Assembly: GCF_030272615.1 (NCBI RefSeq)
Contig: NC_081412.1
Coordinates: 688,578,083-688,642,082 of the forward strand
Length of the DNA stretch: 64,000 nt
Direction of reading: 5' to 3'
Source of the DNA: Cryptomeria japonica
Taxonomy: Eukaryota; Streptophyta; Pinopsida; Cupressales; Cupressaceae
Every line of letters starts with the position of its first letter. The first letter of the stretch is position 1. Below are positions 12,336 to 25,096 of the stretch, piece after piece. Position numbers and translations under genes: made by a program. The notes beneath the pieces were generated by a model that worked only from the letters and a program-made list of their open reading frames with translations, had not been told where the DNA came from and searched no databases.

Positions 12336-14852
12336 AGACTTAGAGTCTACATTACTTGGCGACTTTTGGGAAAGTCTCGCCCGCAGGATACCAATACCCA
12401 AAAATCCTGGTTCGTTGACCAGGCTTATTCTTTTCGCTTGAAGAGCCTATCAAAAAACTGTTGTGGGGGAGACCAATCTTCCTCAAAAGGGATAGGTTCA
12501 TCCTTGAGAGCTTGAAAAATTTGACCCAACTTGCTAACATCTTTGAAAGGAGCTATTTCTAGTTCATTATAAGCTGATTCGAGCATAGTGAGGAGTTTAG
12601 CCAAAGGAAGAAACAAAGCCATGAACTCATCTGCTTTAGATGGGTTGTTCAATGCTTGGAGGGATGAATGATCCTTCTACTTCTGTACTATCAAACCTGA
12701 TAGTTTCTAAGCCCTCATGATTGTACCATCTGAAAGAAAAGGGTAAGGTAGATCAAGCTTGACAAAGTCTTTGAGGTGCTATGTGACAAGGCTGATGGAG
12801 TCTTTTAAAGTCGACAAGCTTGAAGCAGCCTGTTTGGCCATTCTGCCGCAATTGATGAAGTTATTAGTTTTTTGAATTGTTCCCTCAAACTCTGTGACTC
12901 CCACTAAAGTTAACTCCTGGGGAGAAATAGCATAAATTCAATCAATTAACCTCTAAGCCTCAAGGATTTTAGAAGCCAAAACTTGCATGGCGTGCTCAAC
13001 GAAAGGATCAACCTTAGCATGCAAACTTTGGAAGACTGCTAAGAAACGCAGAGCTGGTTCCAAGAGAAGGGAGGACTACTTTATCTTTTCCCAATATGCA
13101 TTATAAAGCTCCCACATTAGATAAGGGAAGTCCATGGGAGGAGTAGGCTAAGAAGTCGATGGATTTGAGAGGATCTCTACTTCAACTTCTTTGGATTCTA
13201 ACTGCTCATGCATCTCTTTTAAATCCTTATCTTGTTCCATCACTTGATGTTGCAACATTATTATTTGGGTTTTTTTTTATCTTGTGCTTCCTCTTGTAGT
13301 CACTTACCTTCCACCTATTGCTTTACAATGGCGGTTTGAGATTCACGAAGCTCTTGGGCGGACTCAGTTTGCAAGGTCTAAAAGTCTTGCAAAACCTTAT
13401 CTTTTGCTGCTCTTTCCTCTTCCAAAAGACTTTGACTGTTGACCAATTCTTGATGTTCCTTCTCTTTTGCGGTAATGGATTCCTACAACTTAGCTTGAAT
13501 TTGGTCCATATCGGAAGAGGCAGATTGGATACGTGACAATTCATGTGTTTTATCAAGTAGTTCCTCAAGGGTTGTTTTTTTAGCATTCTGCCCTGCTCGC
13601 AATTGCCCCTTTGATATCTCTAATGCATTTTGAAGTTATCTCTCTTAGCCCTCTCTTGGAGTATAGCAGATTGTAAGCGAGTTATTTCTAATTCTCTAGC
13701 CTTCCCCTCCTTCATCAGCTACTCATTTGTAGCTTTCACTCTTCCCAGCTCAATCCTAAGTTTCTCTAGGCAACATGAATATTTTAGATAGTCTGAAGAG
13801 ACCACCTTATTGGATTCTTCCATGATTTCCACTTTGTCCTGCGGTTGGGCTTTACTCAAATCAATTCCAATGGCATGCATGGAATAGTCTTCAGGCTGCA
13901 TTTGATTTGTTGGCTTGACAACATTTGGCGTAATAGTCATGAATCTTTGATCTCGTCTATATCTTCAAAAGGCCTATCTCTTATCTTCGGGCCAATTATC
14001 TTCCCCCATCTTTCTGGATAAGTGGAGTGGCAACTTCTTGGCAGGATCATACTTCTCCTTCACAGTATAGAAGGCCAACCAAGGTGGTCTTTCTTCCTTG
14101 GGGATAGCATGCAAGTTCACATATACGGTCAGTTCATCTTTGTGTCAGTTTCTCCAAGAATCCCAAACAAGTCCACGCAAGACATGCACTATTGGATTCT
14201 TCCTTTTGGATAGACATTCATATGGGTCGTAACTCCATTTATCATCAATAACTACCAGGCCTAGCTAGACCATCTTTGAGGTAAGTATGTCTTCTGCTTT
14301 GCATCTTTTGAGAACAACAATGGGTCCAATTATTGAGTAGTCCTTAAAATGCCAACCCCGTGCTTTCCTGGCCCTATGTGTTGTTCAATAATGACCAACT
14401 CCCTAAACATTTCTAAAGCCAAAGTGTGATCCAGGACAGATTGTGGGAGGCAAAAGGGTTCTTTAGTGAACCCATGAGTCGACAAACGAAAAATCTGACC
14501 CCAAATACCAATCACATGGGAGAAAATTGGATGTTAACCATCCGATTTGGAAATTTGAAAAGCATGTGATAGAATTTGTATCTTTCTTACTCAAGTCTTG
14601 CATTTTCGGAGCCAAGAAAGCATCTGAAAATGCATAAGCATCATATGTGGCAGACAGTAAGTGAGTCCACACTGTTATCAGATTTCTTTTATTTCTATTG
14701 TCATACATGGCAAGCTCCATGGTTTCCTTAAAGAATCTAGGGTTTTGGTGTAGAAACATATGGACAAGAAAAGAGGTGTACCTAAACCTGTGATGACTTT
14801 TGAAATTCACTAGTTGTTCTACCATCTCATGCACCAAAACATTTGTGCAGTC

Positions 14853-15773
14853 TGTTGGGATCCAAAAATACTGAGAGGGGGGGGGGGGGGGGGTGAATCA
14901 GTGTTCTGCCGGTATAAACAGTTTTTATCCTTTTATACCATACACTTATAAACCGGTAAACAAATAAACATATAACAAGAAGTAAATAAACCATCCACAT
15001 AAATGAACACCATAACACACAAAATTTATATGTGGAAAACCTCAATGAGGAAAAACCACGGTGGGATTTGTGACCCACAATATCAGTTCACTGGCCATAT
15101 GAAAGGATATTACATATAATGGGGGCTTGCACATGTAGGAAGACACATTGCCTAGAGAATATTGCTCATCACTAAAGAGCCTCACTGACTACAAGCTTTC
15201 TACTAAAGTAAATTACTGAAAATGAACTCAAGAATGCATCTGCTATGCCAAATAGAGTTCCGATTCTGGTTTTTCTCTGTATCAGTTCATAAACCCTGAA
15301 CTACTACCGGTATCTCTTCTCCTCCAAGAATGCTTTCCTAGCTATCTACAGATCATTGCATGATATAACATTCGCATACAAAATGATCTTCATACATATA
15401 TTTTGCATTGTACAGTTCTATTACATTCTCCTATAACCTATCTCATGTCATATGTTATCTATATCAAAATGACCTAGCAGACTGACCTATATACCCATTA
15501 CAAACAATATGCCTTGTGTCGGCTTACAATACATTACAAAAGTTATTCAATGTCGGCCTCGACAATAATTACAAAATGATTTACTAAATAAATCCTTCTT
15601 GATGTCGGCTTCCAAAGAAGTATTGATGAGAGTGTCGGTGTCGGTGTAGCCCTGAATGCTCCAAAGTCGGTATCTGTCGGTATATGCCTCCTAGTGCCGG
15701 TATATGACTTCCATCTGATCTTGTTTCCATCAATGACATCAAAATGAATCCAAATGAGTGTCAATTACCAACA
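14853..15773 (-). repeat. 3' LTR
   Basis: Partner of 20710-21621. It contains a G-homopolymer of about 17 bases (around 14877-14893) where the other LTR has a short interrupted G run. Confidence 0.85.
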
Positions 15774-15785
15774 ATCTCCCCCTTT
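15774..15785 (-). promoter_or_regulatory. Polypurine tract
   Basis: On the minus strand a purine run AAAGGGGGAGAT lies directly before the 3' LTR. Confidence 0.7.
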
Positions 15786-16129
15786 GGCATTGATGGCAAC
15801 ACTCATGTGAAAAATGGATTCCCTGCTAGTATGCTCCCCCTAAGAAATACACTCCATTTGATATCCTGATACCCTTCCCATGTGCTATATTTTCTGATAT
15901 TTTTCACATATATACATACTCCCCCTTTGACATTAATGCCAAAGACCAGTTAAAGAATGAATGAATACAGTCAGTTTTATTGGAGCTTAATCAACTTCAA
16001 GATTTCAGGGTATGCCTTTTGCAATAACTAAAGATATGTATCCCAGCCGGTTTTGAAAGTATCAGAAATGGATGCTAGTCCACTTAGTAAGTGGGCATGT
16101 GTTTCCTTCTCCTAGACATCTGTCGGTGT

Positions 16130-19100
16130 GGGTTTAGCTATCAAATCTATGCACTCTCTCTTATGTAATCCCAAAGTATCTAATCCAGGACTCACCAATC
16201 CTCTAAGATTTCTTGCTCTTCTCATGATTGTATCTCTCTCCTTCTCAAAAGAAAAAATTGGTTCTCCAAGGAAAAAATTAAGCCATCAACAGATGTGGTC
16301 AGTGCAGTCAATCCATCAAAAGAATTAGCAATTTTAGTTATCTTTTCATATAACTCCTTTAATCCGGTATCTACATTAGTCATAAGAATTTCTATGTTAC
16401 AACACACTTTGGAGATATTTATACATTTTTTTAAACAAACCTCAATAAGAATGAGTTTGTCCTCAATTTTCTTCTTCTCTGTTTCTATAATCTGATCAAA
16501 AGCTATTCTTTTAGCTGCTGTGAATTTATCTAAAGCCTTTGGTCTGCAATCTGCCTCAGAGATTGAAAATTGTTAGAGATATGCTATGTTAGAGTCTTGA
16601 GCTTGCCGGAAGAGCTTGCTCCATCTTCAATCTGACAGTCAGGTATTAATCTGTGCAACACTGTGACTCATTTATCAATTAATCCTTTGTCTATAGTACC
16701 TTCCTTCAGTAATTTCTGAGTAGCCATCATCATCAATTCAGTTGGACTCAACTCAGAGACTGATTTCTTCTCAACCTGAGAAGTGTCAATTGCCAAAACC
16801 TTTATCGGGGAATCAGTTTTACCTGTCGGTATGGACTCAATTGCTTTTACCTTATCCATCTCAACGTCTTTTGCACCGGTGGCTTCGCCACTTGGTGCAG
16901 TATCAGTTACTGTCGGTGGAGTAATATCCACAGTATTTATAGTGTCCTGTACATTTCCTTGCTCAAAAATGGTCTGTGCCGGTACAGACTGTACACTCCC
17001 CTCAACTATCAGTTGTGTCTGAATATCTATGGTTACTATCGGTTGAGTCAAAATTGGAGTTGAACTGCCCAAAATACCTTTCCCTTTTGATTTGTCAGGA
17101 ATGGTGGAAGATGTTGCTTTAACAAATTCTTCATGAGATGTGATAAAATCAGGATTCTTTTGAAAGAATTTGGTCCATCCCTTATTAGTCTCATTTATCA
17201 CCTCATTAACTCTGCCCAACATAAGGCTTATCTGTCGGGGTTTACTACTAAAAACTATCCTATTTGCAGTAGTTATGCATCTTTTCATTTCTTCATTATT
17301 TACAGCACCACGCAATTCCAAAAGTGCTACTTCCTTAATCTCCCTATCCCTCTTGACAACATCAAGTCTTCTAGCCTCAAGTTTATTATACAGGGATAAA
17401 GGTATCTCCTTCAAAATTTCAACTAAGGCTTTCTTATAAATGTCTGTATACAACAAAATAGCCTCTTCTAATTCATTTTTCTCATTCTCTTCTAAATCTT
17501 CATAATACTTTGATACATTTTTTAGTATTCCATCTTTTGTTATTTCATCAATAAGCTCAGCACAGGTCATTGTGGTCTTACTGGTTTTAGTATCATCACC
17601 CTTCTTATTTTTGCTTGTGGATGTCGGTGTGGCTGGTTTCCTTTTCTGCATAGGCTTCCTTGCCGGTGGTGGAGGTGCAGTAGGCTTAGTTGCCTTTCTA
17701 CAAAGTCACCTCCTAGGCTCTGCCTTCTTCTGTTCTATCGGTGGTTGTACCACATTCTTCCTTTGTACCCTTTTGAAAGCCAGAGGTTCATTATCCTTAG
17801 AATCAGAATCAGAATTAGAAGTGATAAGAGAAATGTGAACTTGTGGCTTCTTCACTTCTGCAGTACCACCTTTGCCAGTTTAGCTGCTTGTTTGGATCCT
17901 GAACCCAGTTGAGTGTCTATCTTGTAAATCACATCTTGTACATATGCATACATCTTTTCTATTTTCTTCTCTCTTCTCTTCCTGTTTAAACTAGTTTTCA
18001 CTTCAAGAGCCTTCCCTCTTGCTGTACCAAAATGTTTTGTTTTATCATCTAATGGGGCATCTAACAACATTTTTGCATAAAGCTCAAAAATACTATCATC
18101 TACCTCATATCCAAGCTCAGTAATCCAGATTTGCCTAGGTTCAATAGCTTCCATAAGTGTTTCATCAATTTTTACCATGAAACAGATATCAGTGGAATAC
18201 TTTTCCACAATGTTCTTAGATATTCTCTCCCTTTGTCTCATGTTTTCCTGGAATGTCTTAAAATAACCCCAAAGCTTCTCATCTCTGTCGGTACCAAGAC
18301 CGGTGATTTGCTTCCTTGATCTGCATACCTACCAGTATGTCATGAGCCTAGTGCTTCTTGCCAAGACTAGGTAGCTCATTCAGGAAGTAAAGCATCAAAC
18401 AAACAATCAAATTACCATATCTAAAAGTGCCTTTCTTGATTCCTTTGATCTTACCAAGGTTCAACATCAATTCACTCCTCATCCATTCACGTAAATCATA
18501 CTTTACATTATTCCTCAGCATCTGATATGTAGCATGAATGCATGAACTAGAAACAGAATTCAATTGATTGGATTGAGTTACCTTATAACCTATTATCATG
18601 CTTGCAAATTTCACATCTGTGTCGGTGATTGTGTTGACCCTCATTGATCTGCTATCAGGAATTGCATCGGTGAGTTTCTTGACCACAATGTTGGAAATTT
18701 TCTTGCCAGGTTCTTGTCTGACTTTGGGTAAGTCGGTGACTACTTGAATAGCCTCCTTAGTGATTATGTAAGGCCTATCTATCTAGATTAACTCATTGTG
18801 AACCCTCCTCGGAACGTATCTGATAACTTCATCCTTGAATTTTGGTATGTATAGAATACTGGTTAACCCTAGATCCTCAATTGCTTTGTATTCTGGTTTG
18901 ATGGTTCCGGAGTCTCCTAGTATCACAGTTTGATACATTCTTTTGATGTCCTCTGTGCCCAAATCCTCCAGGGTATAGTGAATGTATGCCCTCACGTCTT
19001 CAACATACATCACGCCGACAGGAACCCTAGAAAACGCTCCCATAGAGTCTTCCTTTTTAGCAATTTTGGGAACCTCCTTAAATACTATCCTTAACTTATC

Positions 19101-19160
19101 CTTGACTTCAACAATGGTGGGATTTGCAATCAAAGTAGGAGCTGAAGATCTAGATGTCAT
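16130..19160 (-). pseudogene. Orphan ORF B of the Copia-type element, decayed
   Basis: Product unknown. The frame starts at a methionine near 19160 (MTSRSSAPTLIANP) and is readable in pieces: 19160-18783, 18686-18348, 18241-17852 and 17651-16668, with a last coiled-coil-like piece at 16407-16222. The first ~270 residues look globular. The middle at 17651-17550 is Lys/Ser/Thr-rich (KKGDDTKTSKT). A Thr/Pro/Val-rich low-complexity part spans about 17080-16830, and the C-terminus is helical. Stops at about 18780, 18345, 17850 and 16668 break it. In position it replaces the polymerase genes of an autonomous element. A weak compositional resemblance to proteins annotated as putative plant transposon proteins is noted but not established. 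Confidence 0.6.
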
Positions 19161-19499
19161 TTTGAAGAATACCTGATAGTGAACATCGGTGGAAGATTTC
19201 AGATAACTGCTCAAAATCCTCACACAATGCCTTTGCTTTCTCTTAATTTTCCTTTTCTTCGCTCTGAATGCTTGAAAATTCTCAGTGAGTGAAAATTAAT
19301 TCACTTATCCCCTTTTATCAGTGAATAAAACCCTAATATTTCTCTGTAATAAATACTTCTCCAACAACCCTACAGATGTCGGTTTCATAGTCTTGTGTCG
19401 GGTGAACCTTCATTAATGATGAACACAACTCTCCAGATCTCCTCGGAGGTAATATGTAGGATTTTACAATGACTTTGCCAATGCCTAAGGCTTATGCGT

Positions 19500-20690
19500 C
19501 AGTTGTCGTTGGAATTTTCAATCGGTGGAGGAATACCCTGTTCTATCGGTGGAGTTACCAATGTACATCCATCTCCACTTGGTTCTTCATATTTACTAAC
19601 CCATCTCTTGGTGTGATCTTTTTGTATTTCATCTACCTTCTGCTTTCCTTTCTCATTATTTTTTATCATTGCTAACCGGTTGAGTTTTGCTTTTGCAGTA
19701 CTTAGCAATATGACCTATTTTGTTGTATGCATAACATGTAACATTGTTCTTCTGAATTGCTTTGACAAATCTAGTGTCATTCCTTGACCTATAGTGATTA
19801 GCAAAATGTCCAAACTTTCCACATGCATGACATTTAACATTCATTTTGCAATCTTTTGTTCTATGACCATATTTCTTGCAATTTGTGCATTGACCGGGAA
19901 CAACATTGTAGTTTTGATTTGCTTTGTTTCTGCATTGTTTAGCCATATGCCCAAATTTATTGCAAACAAAACATCTACCATTGAATTTATAAGCATTAGA
20001 TTGCCTTACTGGTTTCCTCTATTATGATGAGTTCTGCATACCGATTGTCCGATCTTCATTTGCAGTACCGAAGCTTTCATGTACAAATCCAAGTCCTCTA
20101 GAATTATCAATCTGTCTTTGTCTTTTCAATAAGTCATCCAACTGTGCAGCACTGATCCTAAATTTTCTTTATACTCACTTGCAGTAGTCAGATCATCTCT
20201 CGAAGTAGTTATTTGTCTTTCAAGTTCTTGTTCATTGTTCTGGGAGTGTGCCAAGTCAGTTCTTAACAAATTATTCTCATGAGTCAATCTACCACATTCA
20301 TCAATTTTTTTCTTTAGAGATATAACAATATTATCTTCCTTCTTCTTTTTGTCCTCAATATCTTTTGATAACCTCATAGTTATGTCTTACATTTCATTCT
20401 TCATGAGCATGTTTGCTTGACTTAGTTTCTGACATTGTTCCTTAAGAGCATTCTTCTCCTCATCATCTAGGTTTTGCAAAAGTTATTTCCTCTTGGCTTG
20501 AGCAGATGATAACCTTTCATATAGGATAAGAATGAACTCATTTGTAGAATTCAATTCTTCTTGCAATTTCAGGTTCTTCATCCTTTCAGCATCATAATCC
20601 TCAAGAGCCATCTCAAGTTGCTTCTCCATAGCCATGTTCAAAGATTCTGGTTTCAAGATCTTCCTCAACCTATTAAACTTCTTCTGAGAT
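19500..20690 (-). pseudogene. Gag-like coiled coil plus zinc knuckles
   Basis: Read from 20690 downward, a heptad-rich helical segment comes first (EKQLEMALEDYDAERMKNLK near 20635, NNLLRTDLAHSQNNEQELER near 20280). Zinc knuckles of the CX2CX4HX4C type follow at about 19980-19660. Two are intact (CFVCNKFGHMAKQC and CTNCKKYGHRTKDC). A third ends in Tyr instead of Cys (CHACGKFGHFANHY) and a fourth has its second Cys changed (CYAYNKIGHIAKYC). In retroelements such knuckles bind the packaged RNA. Stops near 20480, 20380, 20125 and 19655 show decay. No Copia gag core (UBN2-like) domain was recognised before the coiled coil. Confidence 0.7.
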
Positions 20691-20694
20691 ACCA

Positions 20695-20707
20695 GGATCT
20701 GATACCA
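20695..20707 (-). promoter_or_regulatory. Primer binding site
   Basis: Plus-strand CTGATACCA is the complement of the TGGTATCAG primer site, two bases from the 5' LTR end, as in Copia elements. Confidence 0.75.
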
Positions 20708-20709
20708 AT

Positions 20710-21621
20710 TGTTGGGATCCAAAAACACTGAGAAGGGAGGGTGAATCAATGTTCTGCCGGTATAAATAGTTTTTATCCTTTTATACCATACACTTATAAA
20801 CCGGTAAACAAATAAACATATAACAAGAACTAAATAAACCATCCACATAAATGAACACCATAACACACAGAATTTATACGTGGAAAAACTCAATGAGGAA
20901 AAACCACGATGGGATTTGTGACCCATAATATCAGTTCACTGACCATATGAAAGGATATTACATATAATGGGGGCCTGCACATGCAAGAAGGCACACTGCC
21001 TAGAGCACACTGCTCATCACTAAAGAGCCTCACTGACTACAAGCTTTCTACTAAATTAAATTACCGAAAATGAACTCAAGAATGCATTTGCTATGCCAAA
21101 TAGAGTTTCGGTTCTAGTTCTTCTCTGTACCGGTTCATAAACCCTGAACTACTACCGATATCTCTTCTCCTCCAAGAATACTTTTCGAGCTATCTACATA
21201 TCATTACATGATATAAAAGTCGCATACAAAATGATCTTCACACATATATTTCGCATTATACAGTTCTTCTTTATTCTCCTATAACCTATCTCATGTCATA
21301 TGTTATCTATATCAAAATGACCTAGCAGATTGACCTATATACCCATTACAAATAATATGTCTTATGTCAGCTTAAAATACATTACAAAAGTTATTTAATG
21401 TCGGCCTCAATAATAAATACAAAATGATTTACTAAATAAATCCTTCTTGATTTCAACTTCCATAGAAGTATTGATGTCGGTGCCAGTGCCGATGTAGCGC
21501 TGAATGCTCCAAAGTCGGTATCAGTCAGTATATGCCTCCTAGTGCCGGTATATGACTTCCATCTGATCTTGTTGCCATCAATGACAACAAAATGAATCCA
21601 AATGAGTGTCAATTGCCAACA
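20710..21621 (-). repeat. 5' LTR
   Basis: Partner of 14853-15773. Same ends; roughly 60-70 substitutions over about 910 bp by eye. Confidence 0.85.
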
Positions 21622-22027
21622 AAGTCAAAACATAAAACTTCCCTCTGCTTGCGAAATTTGAATGGGAAACCCATTTGAAATGGGTAAATATTTTGATCAT
21701 TGTCTAGATCAAAAATGTATGCCAACATAGATGCAACATCCTTTATATCTTGTTGATGGAAAGCGCCATAATCTATTGGGAACCGAGGAAGCTCAGTGTT
21801 CTTCTGACTCTTATTCATCAAGTCATTGCAAAAACTAACAACAATGTCTTTGTCTCTCCAATAACCCTCTCCACTCTTTTTCCTGAGAAACCACCGTATT
21901 GCCATCAATATGGGAAATACACAGCATATCTCTAATGGATTGAACACTTATCACCACCTTCAATTTTTCCCCTTCAATTACTAGAATTTCTACATTAAAC
22001 TTCCCAGCGCATGGGTCAATGAAATAA

Positions 22028-22369
22028 TTGCAATGAGGAACCATGTACTGCGGAAGACCAGAGTGCCAAAGATGAAAAGTAGGCCTACCTGACCCACCCT
22101 TCTTCAGTCTCTAATGAGCGGCTTCTCGGAGGGTTTTTGGTTGAACATGGGGATCTGGGTCAAAAATACCTTCGAATGTATCTGCAACCAAGGTTGTATT
22201 GCAATGAGGAACCATGTACTGCGGAAGACCAGAGTGCCAAAGATGAAAAGTAGGCCTACCTGACCCACCCTTCTTCAGTCTCTAATGAGTGGCTTCTCGG
22301 AGGGTTTTCGGTTGAACATGGGGATCTGGGTCAAAAATACCTTCGAATGTATCTGCAACCAGGGTTGTA
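22028..22369. repeat. Tandem duplication, 2 x 171 bp
   Basis: 22028-22198 and 22199-22369 are near-identical copies (a handful of substitutions). The unit is 171 bp, a multiple of three, and lies in the reading direction of orphan ORF A, so it repeats 57 codons in frame. Both copies share a stop codon, so the frame was probably broken before the duplication. Confidence 0.9.
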
Positions 22370-22385
22370 TCCTTGACATGGCTCT

Positions 22386-23587
22386 ATTGGCAATTTGGAG
22401 GAATTGATTGTGTTGTATTAATGTTTTGTCATTGATGTCAACACTAGCTGCTTTGGTTGTTTATCGATATCCGATTGGTCCCAGTAGGATGTTTGATTTC
22501 TAGTTGGTATGATCATGTTGATCCAGTATACTCTAGTATACTTTGGCTTATGGAATTGGCTTAGATTTTCTATTCATGCTATTCAGATATATGTTCTGTC
22601 AGTTGGTATTGATCTGGTGATCGGATGCTATCTTGTATGTTGGTAAGCCTGGTTTATTGATCCGGTGAGGGTTTCACCGGCAGAGCTTTGTTGAAGATCT
22701 TTTGATACTATGCATAAGTAGTGTTGATGCGGCTTCTAGAAGAGTTTCAAGATGCTAATGGTGATCGTGTTCGAGCCTTGACTAATTGGGATCATTTTTT
22801 TAGCATGTGTGGACCTAAATTGGGTCTGGTGCTATCTAGGTTATGGACCGACTTAATGTAACATTTTGATTGGACTCCTCGATGTGTTTCTAGGATGACT
22901 TATGGGCTGGTTAATATTTGTTTGGCCTCAAGCCAACATGTTTTATAATTATGTAATTGGTTTATTGTCTGGGTGGCCGACCTAATTGTTTAAGGTCAAG
23001 GGTTTGTATATATGTGTATGATCTCATTGTAGATCATGATATGCAAGCGAATATTGTAATAGTCATTCATGCAAAGGATTTGGTCAATCATAGGTGATCA
23101 AGTTGGGTTTATTCAAGATGTTTAAGATCTCCAGTTCTGAGCTTAACCGGAACTGTACTCAAGCATAGGAGATGCTATTATTGCAGATCATTCTTCCTTC
23201 CGGATTATAGTTTGGATTTCTTATGTAGTCAATGAGACTCCTTGTGTAATGAGAAGTGTGATATAGGTTGTTGGCCTTACTGCAAGTGTAAGCCCCTCAA
23301 TTTGTAATGACATACTTACTGCAGAAGTATTCAATAACTGTGGGTAGGCTTCCCACTGTGGTTTTTCCCTTTACCGGGTTTTCCACATACAAATCTTGGT
23401 GTCTTGTGGATGGTATCTATTTTCTAATTATTTCTTGTGCTTAACTAGTATAATTGTTATTCTGGTATTGATCTTATGTGTTTTGGTAATAAAGTTTTAA
23501 TTGCTTAAGGTTTCGGTAATCTACTGACAACTGATTCACCCCCCCCCCCCCTCTCAGTTATCCTCTAGTTATTTGATATGTCTAACA
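22386..23587 (+). repeat. 5' LTR of a truncated Copia element
   Basis: The 3' boundary is clear: it ends GTCTAACA two bases before a primer site. The 5' boundary is inferred from a degenerate TATTGGCAATTTGG (expected TGTTGG) and could be off by some bases. A C-homopolymer of about 13 bases lies near 23550. No matching 3' LTR was found in the window. Confidence 0.6.
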
Positions 23588-23589
23588 AT

Positions 23590-23601
23590 TGGTATCAGAG
23601 A
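23590..23601 (+). promoter_or_regulatory. Primer binding site
   Basis: TGGTATCAGAGA, two bases after the LTR end; Copia-type. Confidence 0.8.
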
Positions 23602-23644
23602 TTTGGTCCTCTCTGCAAAATCTTAACCGCTTGAGGAAGATCCT

Positions 23645-24975
23645 ATGGCATCTAACAGTTCAAGTTCATCTAGTTCATCTGCAGCTGGCTTCTATAGAGA
23701 AATTCCTGGGCTTGATGGAACAAATTACAGAGTATGGAAGATTCAGATGGAGACTCATCTGAGATGTATTGGTGAGGAAATATGGGAGATCACTGAGAAT
23801 GGTGTAACCCCTTTTAATCCAGCATCTAGAAATCTTTCTTTGGCAAACTTGGATAAGGAGCTTGAGAATGATTGTAGAGCTAGAGAAGACCTCTTGTGTG
23901 CACTTTCTTAAATGAAGGTGACCCTACCGTTAAGATCGCTAACCTTGATGGTTACTGGGTGAGATATGAAAATTTGAAGATGGAAGAAGATGAAAGGATT
24001 ACTACATTTATGGAAAGGGTAAATGAAATTGTCATGGGAATTCAATGTTGTGATGGATTTCTGAGTGAAGATGAAATAGTTTCTAAAGTTCAGAGAGCTT
24101 TACCACTGGCTTATAAGATAAAGGCTATTGCAATTAATGAATTGAGAACAATGTAAAATAATTTTGTCAATAGGGATACCTTGGTTGGGAAATTGTCTGC
24201 CTTTGAGCTTGAAGAATTTGGACCTTCTAGAGCTGTGAAGTCTGAACCTGCTTTTCATGCATTTACATCATCAACTAGCAAGCAAGATTGGAAAGCTTTG
24301 TATGCAAAGGAACTAGAAGATATGAAGAAGGAAGATGAAGAATTTGAGCAACTTGAAGCCCTATTTGCTAGAAGACTACTTAAAGGACTGGTACGAAGTA
24401 ATTATGAAGGAAAATCACCCTTTAAATGTTTTGCATGTAATAAGATAGGTCATTTTGCATCTAGATGTCCTGAAAGGAATTCAAGATTTGAAGAAAGAGC
24501 TAGAATATATTTCAAGCATAACCCTAAATATCAAAACAAGCATAAGTATAGGAGAAACAGAGATAAATCATGTTACTCTGCTGATGAAGAAGGTGTGATT
24601 GATTCTGATGATGAACCAACACAAGACTCTGCTAGTGGTTCCGACAATGGAAAGGAATTGGTGTTCCTGGCTATCAAGGAAGATGATCCAGTACTGGAAG
24701 GGAATGTACCTGAAGAAAAGGCCCTTGCTGCTAAAATTGAAGATAAGGATGAATGGGTAATTGGTAGTGGATGTTCACATCATATGACTAGAGATAAAAG
24801 GAAGTTCCTATCTTTGTAAGAATTTGATAGCAGCCTCGTTAGATTTGGAGATGAAAAAGCATGCATGATCAAAGGAAGAGGAACTATATCATTAGATGTT
24901 AAGCACAATACTGAAAATGTTTATTATGTTGAAGGTTTAAAGCATAATCTTTTGAGTGTAGGATAGTTGGTGGAT
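23645..24975 (+). pseudogene. Copia gag and start of protease, truncated
   Basis: The frame starts at ATG 23645 with a serine-rich leader. The gag core then shows DGTNYRVWKIQMETHLRCIG and continues after a frame change near 23900 (WVRYENLKMEEDERITTFME). A stop lies at 24154. The frame reopens at 24181 and holds a zinc knuckle CFACNKIGHFASRC (about 24427-24468). An acidic linker and the protease entry WVIGSGCSHHMT (near 24757) follow. The catalytic Asp expected in W.IDSG is Gly here. Similarity resumes past a stop at 24817 (YYVEGLKHNLLSVG) and ends abruptly near 24975 at the first 119-bp direct repeat. Integrase and RT are missing. Confidence 0.85.
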
Positions 24976-24977
24976 AA

Positions 24978-25096
24978 GATTACAAAATATTAAATTGTTT
25001 TAATTTTATCTTAACTACAAATATATTATTTGTATCAAAGATGAGAAAATGATAGTCAACAAAAGGACCAAGCTAAATAATAATAGAGACTTGTCA
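24978..25096. repeat. Direct repeat, copy 1 (119 bp)
   Basis: Matches 25504-25622 over 119 bp with a few substitutions. It begins where the Copia gag stub ends. Confidence 0.85.

Larger units (their letters stand above)
14853..21621 (-). mobile_element. Non-autonomous Copia-type LTR element with orphan ORF
   Basis: LTRs at 14853-15773 and 20710-21621 (about 7% different by eye) both run TGTTGG...CCAACA in plus orientation. On the minus strand the 5' LTR (right) is followed after two bases by a TGGTATCAG primer site. A polypurine tract abuts the 3' LTR (left). Flanking 5-mers are CAGTC and AAGTC, a one-mismatch target duplication. In transcript order the interior holds a coiled-coil gag-like segment, four zinc knuckles and a ~1,000-codon orphan ORF. 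Protease, integrase, RT and RNase H were not seen in nearly 5 kb of interior. It interrupts orphan ORF A. Confidence 0.85.
12340..22375 (-). pseudogene. Orphan ORF A (~1,000 codons), split by an inserted element
   Basis: Product unknown. A long minus-strand reading frame can be followed in pieces from about 22375 to 21627. After the inserted element 14853-21621 it continues from about 14847 to 12425. The N-terminal portion (22044-21609) is globular in composition (YFIDPCAGKFNVEILVIEGE, FPIDYGAFHQQDIKD). The first part after the insertion (14837-14463) continues this. The part at about 13940-13000 is Glu/Lys/Gln-rich and looks like a coiled coil. Stops and frame changes are scattered throughout, for example within 21840-21900 and near 14460, 14270 and 13720. 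Overall length and layout resemble the intact ORF at 51668-54874 and the ORF inside the inserted element, but sequence identity was not evident by eye. It is probably the accessory gene of an older element whose ends are not recognisable. Confidence 0.55.
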
